64,000 nt of DNA from Dipteris shenzhenensis (Eukaryota > Polypodiophyta > Polypodiopsida > Gleicheniales). Location: NCBI GenBank assembly GCA_047967505.1, contig CM106540.1. One strand, given 5' to 3'. How positions within the stretch are numbered: position 1 is the stretch's first letter; every line of letters begins with the position of its first letter. Below, in pieces: positions 34,170 to 41,049 of this stretch. The notes below the pieces were generated by a model that worked only from the letters and a program-made list of their open reading frames with translations, had not been told where the DNA came from and searched no databases. Made by a program: the position numbers and the translations under genes.

Positions 34170-36614
34170 GTCTCAATGCTCGTCAGAATTCCTCTATCTA
34201 ATTGTCTTATATTGAAATCTAATGGCATGTTCCCTCTTTGGGAACTGCTGCTTGTAATATAAACAAATATGGATATCACAAAAAAAAAAGTGTGTGTGTT
34301 GTGTGTATTATTGTTTAACACTCTCTCTTCAGCATAGTCTAATTCAGCAAGGAAGATCATGTTGGGGTAGAGTGAGTGCCAGGTTGGGATGATGAGTGTT
34401 GTCACTAGAGGTGGGCAAGCCATGAAGTTTCCCATGGAATACTGCTAGGGTTAAGGTCATCAATTTGTGGGGGGGTATGTTGGGACATATTGATGTAATG
34501 GGTCAATACCAAGGATTATAAGGTCTATGGTCGTAAGTGTGATCACATGAGAGTGTGTGAACACGTGTGTGTAGGTGGGCCTGAGTTAGGTGTGACTGAT
34601 GATTTGTCAGTCAGTAGGTGTGATTGAGTGAATCCAGGAGTGTGGTGTGTGATTCAGAGATTCATGGAGAAATTTGTGGATCTAGATGCTCTCTTGAGCT
34701 CATAGGTACATTGTATATGTTGCCTATATATTGGCCATCTCTCTCATGAATGAATAAGCTTCTTCCATCTTCTCGTGTCTTCATGACCATGTTTCCATTG
34801 TTGCTCCAACACGGCTGCCATTTGGACCTTGCATGGTAAGTGGACGACTGTTCGAGTTGAGTGTGGACGATGGCTCCTACAAGACCGGAAGAATGGCAAT
34901 CTAGTTTTTTCTTTTTCTTGCTTGCGCAGGCCCAACTTGTGTGCTGGTCGTCATATGAGAGTCTTTTTTTTTTTGTCAAGCTTGTAGAAGCTTATAGTAG
35001 GATCCTTAGTCATGACAGTCTTGGTCTCTTATATGCCAACAAACCCCGTAGGATTGAGGGGGTCTAGTCCAGTCTTATAGAGTCATTTCAATATAATAAC
35101 TTGTCTTAGATATCAACACTGTGTCACATTATCTTCTTGTGATCTTGTGGTACGCTGCAATTTACATCGTATGAGTGAATGAGTTTTTCTTTTGGATCAT
35201 CTCAGTCTGATTTCAAGTTGGTCAGACGTGTGTAGAAGAGCTCAAATTCTAAGAAAAATGACCATTGGGCCGTCCAAAAACGACATCACACAAAATCTAG
35301 CATTGACCTCAAACACTAAGAAATACAAGCCTGACACGGTTTGGTGAAAACCTTAATATATCCACTTGTCCAATAACTTGAAATAACAAATAAACACCAA
35401 GGATAACCCCTATTTAGATGTTAGTATCTTCATAAGCTTTACCCCAAAAGGGATTCTCCTCTCATGTCTCCACTTGTCTCCAACTTTACCGGAATGCTTA
35501 GGAATATCAAGTGTTCTCCAACATTCAAGCATAGGTAAGACCTCCATTGAACCTCTTAAAATAGTGACAAATCTTGCCATGATCTTGTACTAAGGGAAAG
35601 TTAATCCTTTATTACTGGCCACCAGCAGGTTCTTAACACTCACTTGCAAAATGAGCAGAACGAGCAGATGGAAAACTCTCTAAAGAAATTATGTTCAAAA
35701 CTCCAAAAGTAAATTTTATACGAGGATGACCCATCGTGAGTACAAAGTCCAAATGACGGGCTGTCGACGGTACATAACATAAAAATGAGAAAGAAAGAAA
35801 GAAAGAAATTTTATTAGAGTCTTTGGAAGACCGATGGGTCTATGAGACTGAAAGAAAACCTGATACAAATCACAGTAAGGGTGGAGCTACTGAAACGAGC
35901 ATCATCACCCATGCTGAATCCTAAGTCTGATCATACATAATCAAATACATCTGGATGTAACAATGAAAAGAAAAGGACTGGTGGAGCGGAGCGGAATCCT
36001 CCATATGTCATGTCCCCCGAGAGAGCGTTCCTATAACTGTGCAACACTAGCAGATCCCTGTTTGCCAAAATGCCAAAAGGTCCGCACACTACAGGTGAAA
36101 GCAGCAGCCATTAAAGCAAGATTCTCTAAAAATTTAACAGAACATGGCTTCAATCGCTAAAGCAGGATCATTTAGCAGCCATTTTTTGAACACGCGAGCA
36201 GGAATTCTATAAGCGACACGTCATAATCGTTTATGTAGAGTCAAGATCAAATTGGCGTTTCCTCTAGCTGAAACTCAATCAATCTGGAGAGGAATCGACC
36301 GAACAACAGACTACAAAACCGAAGAGCAGCCAGCGATTCATTTTGCCAGCAAGATCAGATAAAAATTCGAATTGAGGGACGATGGATCGCAAGAGAAAGC
36401 AAGAAAGAGACCTGGGGGAAGGAATGGGTAGGGGGAGGTCGATACGGAACGATCCGAGGAGCTGCAAACGTCCAAAGAAGCAGGAAGAGACAGAATTTCC
36501 GAGCAATTTGGAAAGGCAGGGTGGAGAGGGGAGGGATCGGGGGCCGGAAGGGGAAGCAAGGGCGAGACGGAGATGGCTGAGGGTGGAAGGGGGAGCAGCG
36601 GAAGCCATGGCCAT
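7081..36614 (-). CDS. ACR12: ACR12-like chloroplast ACT-domain-repeat protein, ten exons over 29.5 kb
   Basis: Ten minus-strand exons (listed separately) join with GT-AG junctions and matching phases into 906 nt, encoding 301 residues. Residues 1-70 form a Ser/Pro/Leu-rich, acid-poor leader like a chloroplast transit peptide. VLIDQDSDA (97-105) and [11 protein letters not shown] begin the first ACT domain (about 97-175). A linker with RLAMGE and DVDIATHI follows. The second ACT domain (about 222-290) contains [12 protein letters not shown] and ends in [15 protein letters not shown]. This is the architecture of plant ACR11/ACR12 proteins (about 280-300 residues). The TVPMP start of the mature part, GLVAKDK and the C-terminus are closer to ACR12 as I recall it. 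ACT domains bind amino acids, and ACR11 has been reported to act on plastid glutamine synthetase; the ligand of ACR12 is not settled. No stop or frameshift is needed, so the gene looks functional despite introns up to 11.6 kb full of transposons. Confidence 0.88.
7250..7318 (-). CDS. ACR12: ACR12-like exon 9
   Basis: 69 nt, 23 codons. The acceptor is CTGAACAG|GGTCTG and the donor GGAGAG|GTATGT. It encodes [20 protein letters not shown] and then MGE, the third strand and last helix of ACT domain 2. Confidence 0.92.
7449..7554 (-). CDS. ACR12: ACR12-like exon 8 (ACT domain 2 core)
   Basis: 106 nt. The acceptor is GATGCAG|TTTACT and the donor ACAGAG|GTTCGT. It completes Ser and encodes [20 protein letters not shown], then [15 protein letters not shown], the ACT signature strand-helix-strand. 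Confidence 0.93.
7555..8730. other. 3' part of ACR12-like intron 7, nothing recognised
   Basis: Intronic sequence downstream (in gene orientation) of the transposon cluster. Small open frames have no recognisable similarity. Confidence 0.5.
8791..9400 (+). pseudogene. copia RNase H remnant
   Basis: Pieces of the copia RT/RNase H region survive in shifting frames. [20 protein letters not shown] and [10 protein letters not shown] match the usual L-Y-L-x-x-T-RP-D-I-x-Y-x-V block. [16 protein letters not shown] matches the K-K-Q-x-x-x-x-L-S-S-T-E-A-E-Y block. [13 protein letters not shown] matches the C-D-N-Q-S-A-I-x-L-x-K-N block. Several stops and frameshifts separate them. The remnant lies in ACR12-like intron 7, antisense to that gene. 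Confidence 0.75.
9504..9809 (+). repeat. probable 3' LTR of the copia remnant
   Basis: TGTTGGAATAATGCC begins right after a purine stretch (GGCAAGGAA) that could be the polypurine tract. This is the place expected for the 3' LTR after the RNase H remnant. The end is set at CTTCACA (9809) but could be some bases further. No partner LTR was found in the window. Confidence 0.45.
9990..11180 (+). mobile_element. copia 5' leader and gag start (fragment)
   Basis: A 1-kb leader rich in TTTGCAG, GGGCTTTTGCCC and GAGCAGCC phrases resembles the leader of the intact copia element (13480-14450). At 11036 a gag-like start follows: [20 protein letters not shown], then [19 protein letters not shown]. The D-K-L-x-x-x-N-Y-x-x-W block is typical of copia gag. 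The frame is lost after about 50 codons. The 195-codon open frame at 10007-10594 lies inside this leader and is probably fortuitous. Confidence 0.6.
11181..12671. other. intron 7 sequence, nothing recognised
   Basis: Unique-looking sequence between the copia gag fragment and the inserted copia element. No coding similarity or clear repeat is seen. Confidence 0.5.
12672..12676. repeat. target-site duplication CACTA (left)
   Basis: CACTA immediately precedes the 5' LTR and the same five bases immediately follow the 3' LTR (18880-18884), as expected for copia integration. Confidence 0.9.
12677..12874 (+). repeat. copia 5' LTR
   Basis: 198 bp from TGTTGGGG to CCCTCACA. It differs from the 3' LTR at GGCA(C)ATTGCC (missing C), TTAACACC versus TTAAGACC, and GACAGTC versus GACACTC. 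It should carry the element promoter; no clear TATA box stands out. Confidence 0.93.
12721..12746. repeat. 26-bp perfect palindrome in the 5' LTR
   Basis: The stretch is its own reverse complement, centred on CTTAAG with arms ending CTATGACTG and CAGTCATAG. In the 3' LTR one substitution breaks it. It could be a protein-binding dyad or an RNA hairpin in the LTR transcript. Confidence 0.85.
12877..12889 (+). promoter_or_regulatory. primer-binding site
   Basis: TGGTATCAGAGCC lies two bases after the LTR end. It is complementary to the 3' end of plant initiator tRNA-Met, the usual copia primer. Confidence 0.93.
12890..14482 (+). other. copia untranslated leader
   Basis: A 1.6-kb stretch between primer-binding site and gag. 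Bases about 12936-13130 are very GC-rich with GCAGC/GCGC phrases. Bases about 13150-13230 repeat CGTACGG/CCGTAC in both orientations and could fold strongly. The rest resembles the leader of the gag fragment at 9990. Open frames on both strands reflect skewed composition rather than genes. Confidence 0.6.
14483..16537 (+). pseudogene. copia gag-protease-integrase, truncated by a stop
   Basis: 684 codons from ATG 14483. In order: a copia gag domain ([18 protein letters not shown] near the start); a CCHC zinc knuckle [14 protein letters not shown] at residues 230-243; a basic linker; the aspartic protease motif LDSGAS with D316; the pre-integrase zinc region [10 protein letters not shown] to CDHCIFGKH; and the integrase core with D505, D567 and E603, where the last two have the canonical 35-residue spacing. 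The frame stops at TAA 16535-16537 after ELRTKL. The reading continues in the same frame with [12 protein letters not shown], which belongs to the integrase C-terminal region. The stop is therefore a nonsense mutation, probably from a Glu codon, rather than the natural end. Confidence 0.92.
16538..16854 (+). pseudogene. copia pol, segment after the nonsense codon
   Basis: Same frame as the upstream gag-integrase: [20 protein letters not shown], then [19 protein letters not shown], the usual end of copia integrase. The frame ends at TAG 16852-16854. From there the coding sense moves to a second frame (about 16843-16900, QPPVVHDEQ) and then a third (from 16908), so at least two indels lie between 16840 and 16915. 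Confidence 0.85.
16908..18581 (+). pseudogene. copia reverse transcriptase and RNase H
   Basis: Open from 16908 ([12 protein letters not shown]) to TGA at 18579-18581; the first ATG in frame is 16995. It contains the RT thumb-and-palm blocks: [46 protein letters not shown] and the catalytic YVDD (residues 210-213 counted from 16995). RNase H blocks follow: [25 protein letters not shown] and [20 protein letters not shown]. No internal stop is present, so this part is intact, but it has no start of its own and is cut off from gag. Confidence 0.93.
18668..18680 (+). promoter_or_regulatory. polypurine tract
   Basis: Purine-rich TTAGGTGGGAGGT directly abuts the 3' LTR, the position of the plus-strand primer. 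Confidence 0.8.
18681..18879 (+). repeat. copia 3' LTR
   Basis: 199 bp, TGTTGGGG to CCCTCACA, nearly identical to the 5' LTR. The dyad of the 5' LTR is interrupted here by one base. Confidence 0.93.
18880..18884. repeat. target-site duplication CACTA (right)
   Basis: Second copy of the five bases that precede the 5' LTR. Confidence 0.9.
19139..19194 (-). CDS. ACR12: ACR12-like exon 7
   Basis: 56 nt. The acceptor is TTTGCAG|CTTGAT and the donor AGGAG|GTCTGT, phase 2. It encodes [18 protein letters not shown] and the first two bases of a Ser codon. The next exon is 11.6 kb away, across the intron that holds the copia element. Confidence 0.92.
20124..20183 (-). CDS. ACR12: ACR12-like exon 6
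   Basis: 60 nt, 20 codons. The acceptor is TTAACAG|GAATCC; the donor GTAAGT follows nine A residues. It encodes [20 protein letters not shown], the inter-domain linker. The A9 run at the exon end is a possible slippage site. Confidence 0.9.
20184..21050. other. ACR12-like intron 5, 3' part
   Basis: Intronic sequence between exon 6 and the gypsy scrap. It includes a small G-rich stretch near 20280-20310. No feature is recognised. Confidence 0.5.
21110..21600 (+). pseudogene. Ty3-gypsy integrase scrap with gag-like tail
   Basis: Within one frame, [20 protein letters not shown], then [20 protein letters not shown] and QKTYDL, match the N-terminal (HHCC) part of gypsy integrase; a few residues are lost between NDIN and the D-NPSGG block. 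Further on, a degenerate knuckle reads [14 protein letters not shown], with the first Cys and the Gly altered. The piece lies in intron 5, antisense to the host gene. Confidence 0.6.
21601..23660. other. ACR12-like intron 5, 5' part
   Basis: Nothing coding is recognised. Two related phrases around GGTGGCTGGAA occur at about 22077 and 22160, a weak local repeat. Confidence 0.5.
23661..23745 (-). CDS. ACR12: ACR12-like exon 5
   Basis: 85 nt. The acceptor is TTTAAAG|TGATAC and the donor CATCCT|GTAAGA. It completes the split Ala and continues with [20 protein letters not shown] and RNLLQYHP, the conserved end of ACT domain 1. Confidence 0.92.
24015..24109 (-). CDS. ACR12: ACR12-like exon 4
   Basis: 95 nt after the acceptor CTGCAG|ATGAAA; the donor is AGAGC|GTAAGT, phase 2. 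It encodes [14 protein letters not shown] to RFFITR, the first helix and second strand of ACT domain 1. It is separated from exon 3 by a 7.8-kb intron. Confidence 0.92.
24560..24840 (+). pseudogene. copia reverse-transcriptase fragment
   Basis: Reads [33 protein letters not shown] and, after one stop, [17 protein letters not shown], the palm region with YVDD. Only about 90 codons remain. It lies in ACR12-like intron 3, antisense to the gene, and belongs to a different copia family from the element at 12.7 kb. Confidence 0.8.
24841..27230. other. ACR12-like intron 3 sequence
   Basis: Includes a C/G-rich segment (25300-25780) with an 18-C run at 25370-25387, and a TC dinucleotide run. A primer-binding-like TGGTATGAGAACC occurs at about 26908 ahead of the copia gag remnant. 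No host gene is seen. Confidence 0.5.
26831..26874. repeat. (TC)22 microsatellite
   Basis: 44 bp of pure TC. A similar run followed by the same CTCCATTTCT.TTCAGATYC phrase occurs at about 29844-29910. Confidence 0.95.
27234..28032 (+). pseudogene. copia gag remnant
   Basis: Starts [20 protein letters not shown], then [14 protein letters not shown], a copia gag N-terminus. After an in-frame stop it continues with the [11 protein letters not shown] block, then in a second frame [20 protein letters not shown], then [20 protein letters not shown]. At 27954 a knuckle reads [14 protein letters not shown], with the fourth metal ligand changed from Cys to Tyr. Protease and pol are absent. Sense is opposite to the host gene (intron 3). 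Confidence 0.8.
28033..28594. other. intron 3 sequence between gag remnant and MITE
   Basis: A-C-rich sequence that may be further decayed gag or leader. An open minus-strand frame at 28006-28440 has no recognisable similarity. Confidence 0.4.
28595..28602. repeat. 8-bp target-site duplication TGTGATAG (left)
   Basis: The same eight bases occur at 29084-29091, immediately outside the inverted-repeat ends of the MITE. Confidence 0.7.
28603..29083. mobile_element. hAT-like MITE (481 bp)
   Basis: The ends read CATTGGTAACGAAACGTTTC and, as reverse complement of the right end, CATAGTTCAAAGAAACGTTT. They are imperfect terminal inverted repeats that begin with CA. Each end holds further GAAACGTTTC copies. 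An 8-bp duplication (TGTGATAG) flanks the element, as for hAT transposons. The interior is A-T-rich and has no ORF, so it is non-autonomous. It lies in ACR12-like intron 3. Confidence 0.7.
29084..29091. repeat. 8-bp target-site duplication TGTGATAG (right)
   Basis: Right partner of the duplication at 28595-28602. Confidence 0.7.
29092..30801. other. intron 3 sequence with CT microsatellite
   Basis: No gene is recognised. A CT run spans 29844-29884. The sequence around 29540-29760 is less A-T-rich than its surroundings and may be LTR-derived. Confidence 0.45.
30802..31257. repeat. three-copy tandem repeat, unit about 141 bp
   Basis: Units start at about 30833, 30975 and 31115. Each contains AAGTCAACATGCAAAGGCA, GCAATGCAC, GTTCACA, AGGTTCATC, CCAGATAAATG and CCAAAGCCACTCC. 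A 31-bp partial unit precedes the first. It lies inside ACR12-like intron 3. Confidence 0.9.
31872..31985 (-). CDS. ACR12: ACR12-like exon 3 (start of ACT domain 1)
   Basis: 114 nt, 38 codons. The acceptor is TTACAG|GAAGC and the donor GATACG|GTTCTA, both phase 0. It encodes [20 protein letters not shown] and then [12 protein letters not shown], the most diagnostic block of the ACR11/12 family. Confidence 0.92.
32213..32267 (-). CDS. ACR12: ACR12-like exon 2
   Basis: 55 nt. The acceptor reads TTCCAG|GTTGC and the donor TTTTTG|GTAATC. The first base completes the Arg split from exon 1; then come [18 protein letters not shown]. The exon is called because it bridges the phase-2 end of exon 1 to the phase-0 start of exon 3. 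Its sequence is weakly conserved, so it is less certain than the later exons. Confidence 0.7.
32975..34140 (-). mobile_element. 5'-truncated LINE, 3' end with (TTTC)n tail
   Basis: On the minus strand this encodes the end of a LINE reverse transcriptase: [26 protein letters not shown] and, after a frameshift, [14 protein letters not shown]. That is the zf-RVT type C-x2-C...H-x4-C finger. The 3' end, ...GACCCATCGGTCTTC..., closes with AATAAA-like sequence and a TTTC tail. Truncation falls next to a GA microsatellite. It lies in ACR12-like intron 1, in the same sense as the gene. Confidence 0.75.
33768..34053. repeat. 143-bp tandem duplication within the LINE
   Basis: Two copies start with TCTCCCTTGGTAAACCCT at 33768 and 33911 and run through GTGGGTCAATAAACCCCTC. 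They duplicate the [10 protein letters not shown]-coding segment and differ by scattered substitutions. Confidence 0.9.
34141..34167. repeat. (GA)n microsatellite
   Basis: 27 bp of GA repeats at the truncated end of the LINE. Confidence 0.9.
34168..35786. other. ACR12-like intron 1 sequence
   Basis: No gene is recognised. A GT-rich stretch lies at about 34290-34310 and 34530-34650. Confidence 0.45.
35787..35925 (-). mobile_element. LINE 3' end only
   Basis: About 140 bp matching the last part of the LINE at 32975: GACCCATCGGTCTTCC.AAGACT, then TAATAAAATT and a (TTTC)n tail when read on the minus strand. A severe 5' truncation of the same family in the same intron. Confidence 0.75.
36412..36614 (-). 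CDS. ACR12: ACR12-like exon 1 (transit peptide)
   Basis: 203 nt encoding residues 1-67, starting [10 protein letters not shown] second in-frame ATG lies two codons downstream (36608). The donor reads CCCCAG|GTCTCT and is phase 2. A competing frame on the same strand (36338-36649) is Leu/Pro-rich, but its phase would not join exon 2. Confidence 0.8.
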
Positions 36615-37221
36615 AGCCACTGCTGTCTCAAGCAAATGCTAAATGACACACAACTTTTAAGTTTGCTTGCTTAATCCAACAGCTTGCTTAATTTCAACTT
36701 TTATGCCTTCTTATTAGTCCTTTTCTTTTCCCTTTTCCCAATATAAAAATAACTCAATTTGGCCTTAGAATATCATGTTCATCTCTAACTCGCACGTACA
36801 CCCTTATGTGTGTTTTTTCCTATCTTGTGCATATGTGACAACTTTCAAGAAGGATTATCCTATGCTCCTCCTCCCTTTTATGCCCGCAGATCTCCAACAT
36901 TTATTTCACACCCACGGGATAGCTAGAGCTCATGTTCATATGGCGCCTTCTTGGAAAGTGGCATGTTTCGACAATAAAGGTCCCCTCAACGATCTTCAGC
37001 TCAAAGTATGGACTCTGGTGCAAGTTGTGGCTATCCACCAGAAGCTATGGAGTGTTAGAAATCTGGTTGTATTTTAAGCACGGGAGCATCTAGGTGGCCT
37101 TGATTGGTTAGATACAAGAGGGTATTTCGGATGTATGAGTTTGTTTTGCTCCTAGGTTTGTAGAATGCTCCATATTTGAAAAGGCATTACATAATGCTCC
37201 CTAAGAGCAGCTGATTATCCT
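36615..37221. other. upstream region of the ACR12-like gene
   Basis: Should contain the minus-strand promoter and 5' UTR. I see no unambiguous TATA box. The 100-codon plus-strand frame at 36775-37077 has no recognised similarity and is not called. Confidence 0.4.
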
Positions 37222-38697
37222 TTGTGCGGCACCTGAACTATAGCATGAAAGGACATCTCCTCTACATCATCATGCTACTTCCTTTACCACATAGGTGAAC
37301 CCAAATGCATCCACACTCTCACACATGAAGCACACAAAGATCGATAACATAGGTGGATACAAATCATCAATACCTGAGACACGATATGTGGTAGGCTCAA
37401 GCACCTTGATCTGTGGGTCAATAGTCAAGTAATACAATCTAAGTGGAACAGATGACCAATCTATGTACATAGAATCCTATCGTATCAAGATCAAGGTGAC
37501 AAAGAGCGCATGTTGACTCATGAGCAAAGATGGGCATTGAAGATGGAAGCATAGACGTCCCATAACCTTTGTCATAGGTTGTGGATAGAGGGTAGGGCTT
37601 CACACTAGTTTGGTAACAGGACATAAAAGTGTTCTAAGACATAAAAATGTCCTACTAAGTGGCCATGTTTGAGGAATTTTCAAGAGCTACATGCAATGAG
37701 TTTTCATTTCCTATCTTCACCAAGACCTATCTTATTATCCAACTTTCATTCAAAAAATATTCTAGGATATAATTATGTATCCTAGGATTAAAACTTATAA
37801 AATTTTCTCCACCCTAAAATCCTGGTGGCTAAAACAGCACCCAAAAAGAGCAATGTCAAGTCTTGTGAAAGGTAGGTCTTATAAGGTCATAATGCATAAT
37901 TTTTTGCATCTATATATGGAATTTTATCTATCAAAGATAATGTTACTCTTTCAAGTCCTTAAATTGGTTGATGTGAGGATTTTATCATCTTTTTTGGGGT
38001 CTATCCAAATGATAAATTCTCATAAGTGTGCCTAGAGAGTAATGTAGTGTAAAGTTAGATTCCTCAAGAAAAGTTTCATGTCGTGCATGGTTATACATAA
38101 TAATATGGGTTAAATAAGCTATTTCCCACACCTTTATAGTAATGTAAGGCCATTAGATGACTTATAGAAAGTTTCAATGGTGCAGAAGCTCCATTGTATC
38201 GAACTACGAGCTTTTGGACCCTAATTGAATGGTTAAAAAATGATTACTCATGAATTGATGTTACATTATATCATGTAAAACAAAAGCTCAATGTTTAAAC
38301 TTCGATTATATGTATAAACATAGGTTTCATATGTATATAGCTTTGTGTACGATGTAGCCAACGATGACATACACACATTTATTCAATTTAAGAGACCATA
38401 AGATACATTTTAGTATTGAAAGTTACACCCACATTTATATTCTATACTAAAACTATGTTTTAAAAAATGAACACCAGAGGCTTTGTCATAGCTTTTTTAG
38501 TATTTTTCCCATGTTCTTGAACAAGTCAAAAATATATGTTTTGAAGGGCACTTACATGCATAAAGGTTCAAATCACTAAAAAACAATTCAAAACCCTAAA
38601 AGGGACACTTTTGTGACTCATCAAACTACCAAACTAGTGTTAACTCTCACCCCCCCCTCCAAAAAGAACTTCTTAATCTCTCCCAAAGTATGTACAA
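37222..38697. repeat. long tandem duplication, copy 1 (about 1.48 kb)
   Basis: Collinear with 38698-40123. Both copies start near CATAGCATGAAA.GACATCTC and share long blocks such as GTACATAGAATCCTATCGTA, GGTTGTGGATAGAGGGTAGG and GGGACACTTTTGTG. Both end in a C run. Short minus-strand frames (37270-37624) are coding-like but match no family I know. Confidence 0.92.
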
Positions 38698-40123
38698 TGG
38701 CACCTCAACCATAGCATGAAAAGACATCTCCTCTACATCATCACGCTACTTCCTTTACCACATAGGTGTACCCAAATGCATCCACACTCACACATGAAGC
38801 ACACAAAGATGGAGAACATAGGTGGATACAAATCATCAATACCTAAGACTCGATATGTGGTAGGCTCAGGCACCTTGATCTATGGGTCAATAGTCAAGTA
38901 ATACAATCTAAGTGGAATAGATGACCAACCTATGTACATAGAATCCTATCGTATCGAGATCAAGGTGACAAAGAGCACAAGCTGACTCACAAGCAAAGAT
39001 GGGCGTTGAAGATGGAAACATGGGACATTCCATAACCTCTGTCATAGGTTGTGGATAGAGGGTAGGGCTTAACACTAGTTTGGTAACAGGACATGAAAGT
39101 GTCCTAAGACATAAAATGTCCTGCTAAGTGGCCATGTTTAAGCAATTTTCAAGAGCTACATGCAATGACTTTTCATATCCTATCTTCACCAAGACCTGTC
39201 TTATTATCCAACTTTTATTCAAAAAATATTATAGGATATAATTATGTGTCCTAGGATTAAAACTTATAAAATTTTCTCCACCCTAAAATCTTGGTGGATA
39301 AAATAGCACCCAAAAAGAGCAATGTCAAGTCTTGTGAAAGGTGAGCATTTTAAGCTCATAATGCATAATTTTTTGGATCTATATATGGATGGAAATTTCT
39401 TTGTCTATCAAAGATAATGTTACTCTTTCAAGTTCTTAAATTGGTTGAATGTGAGGATTTTATCATCTTTTTTGGGGTCTATCCAAATGATGAATTCTCA
39501 TAAGTGTGCCTAGAGAGTAATGTAGTGCAAAGTTAGAGGTAATATATTCCTTATGAAAATTTTCGGGTCGTGCATGGTTATACATAATAATATGGGTTAA
39601 ATAAGCTATATTCCCACACTTTTGGACCCTAATTGAATGGTAAAAAAAGTATTACTCATGAATTGATGCATGTAAAACAAAAGCTCAAAGTTTAAACTTT
39701 GATTATATGTATAAACGTAGGTTTCATATGTATCTAGCTTTGTGTACGATGTAGCCAACAATGACATACACATAATTATTCAATTTAAGAGACTATAAGA
39801 TACATTTTAGTATTGAAAGTTACACCCATACTAAAACTATGTTCATAAAAATGAATACCACTAGAGCAACCAACAGTTTGTTCGAGTCCAAACAACGACC
39901 ACACATGTTTTGAAATAAAATGGAGGCTTTATCGTAGCTTTTTGTCTATGGAAGTATTTTTCCTATGTTCTTGAACAAGTCAAGAATATATAATTTGAAG
40001 GGTACTTACATGCATAGAGGTTCAAATCACTAAAAACCAAATTCAAAACCCTAAAAGGGACACTTTTGTGTCTCATCAAACTACCAAACTAGTGCTAACT
40101 ATCACCCCCCCCCCCCCCCCCCC
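38698..40123. repeat. long tandem duplication, copy 2 (about 1.43 kb)
   Basis: Second copy, diverged by scattered substitutions and small indels. One larger gap removes part of the TTATAGAAAGTTTCAATGG stretch found at about 38160 in copy 1, and some sequence is gained around 39850-39910. It ends in a 19-C run (40105-40123). Confidence 0.92.
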
Positions 40124-40318
40124 TCGAGACAAGCAATATGCTATATTACATGCAAAAGTGCTCTACCCTAGGCTCTGTAATCCTATGCCTAGCGCTTTCC
40201 TCATCTAGGTGACCATGTGTCTCAATCAACCTACTACTCTACTCACTTAGGTAATCACATGTCGGGGATTGCCATTTTCTGAGCCTAGACCCTCAAGCTT
40301 TGAGCCTAAAGTCCTGAG

Positions 40319-41049
40319 CTATGAGCTCAACTGTACATAAACAAGCATTTGCACCATGTATTCACAACACAGAGCCCCCATCACCCATGACCTTTGACCA
40401 TGGAAACACAAACCACATTTTCTCAAAGAAAGGGTGCAATGTATTTGGCCCAACATCCAATACCAAACATCAATCATAAAGCTACACAATGGCAACCATG
40501 AACTAGGAATGACATCTTGGAGTATCTCAAACAAAAGAAATCTCAAATTTTCAAAACACACAATGTCAAGAATACCCAATTGCAAAGTAATCCCATAACA
40601 CTGTCTATTTCTTATAAGTTGAACACATGATCTTATAACCTCTACCCAAAATCCATAGTCATAATGAAGGTCCCCTAATCCCATTAGCCCACATGGCTCG
40701 ATAAACTGCAAACTATAATAAAATCACCCAAAAAATAGAAAGGGTGAAACATATTTGGATAAATATCCAATATCAAACATCGAGAACCTAGGAATGGTAT
40801 GTTGAAGTATTGCATATCAAAACACACTCCCAATTTTGCACAATGCACAATGTCAATACTACCCAATTGTAAAGAGTTATGCAATACTTACCTTAAGAAT
40901 AGATTCACTCCAATGGGAAACCCTTGCATGCCACCAAGCCAACCACGTTTCTATCATCCTCACCCTTTCCTGCAGCACATGACCCATCCAACCATGAACA
41001 CAAAGACTTGAGTTCCACCTCAGCAAGCTGATTTTGAAGGAGCATTTTT
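40319..41049. repeat. diverged local duplication, unrecognised
   Basis: Bases about 40430-40590 resemble about 40735-40880: both read AAAGGGTG.AA..TATTTGG, then CATCCAATA.CAAACATC, and end ACAATGTCAA.A.TACCCAATTG. Minus-strand frames across both copies (130 and 66 codons) are related to each other but unidentified. The stretch lies directly downstream of the transposase-like ORF and may belong to the same element. Confidence 0.5.

Noticed and set aside
36382-36642. Plus-strand 86-codon Arg/Glu/Gly-rich ORF
   Set aside because: It is the antisense shadow of ACR12-like exon 1 and its leader.
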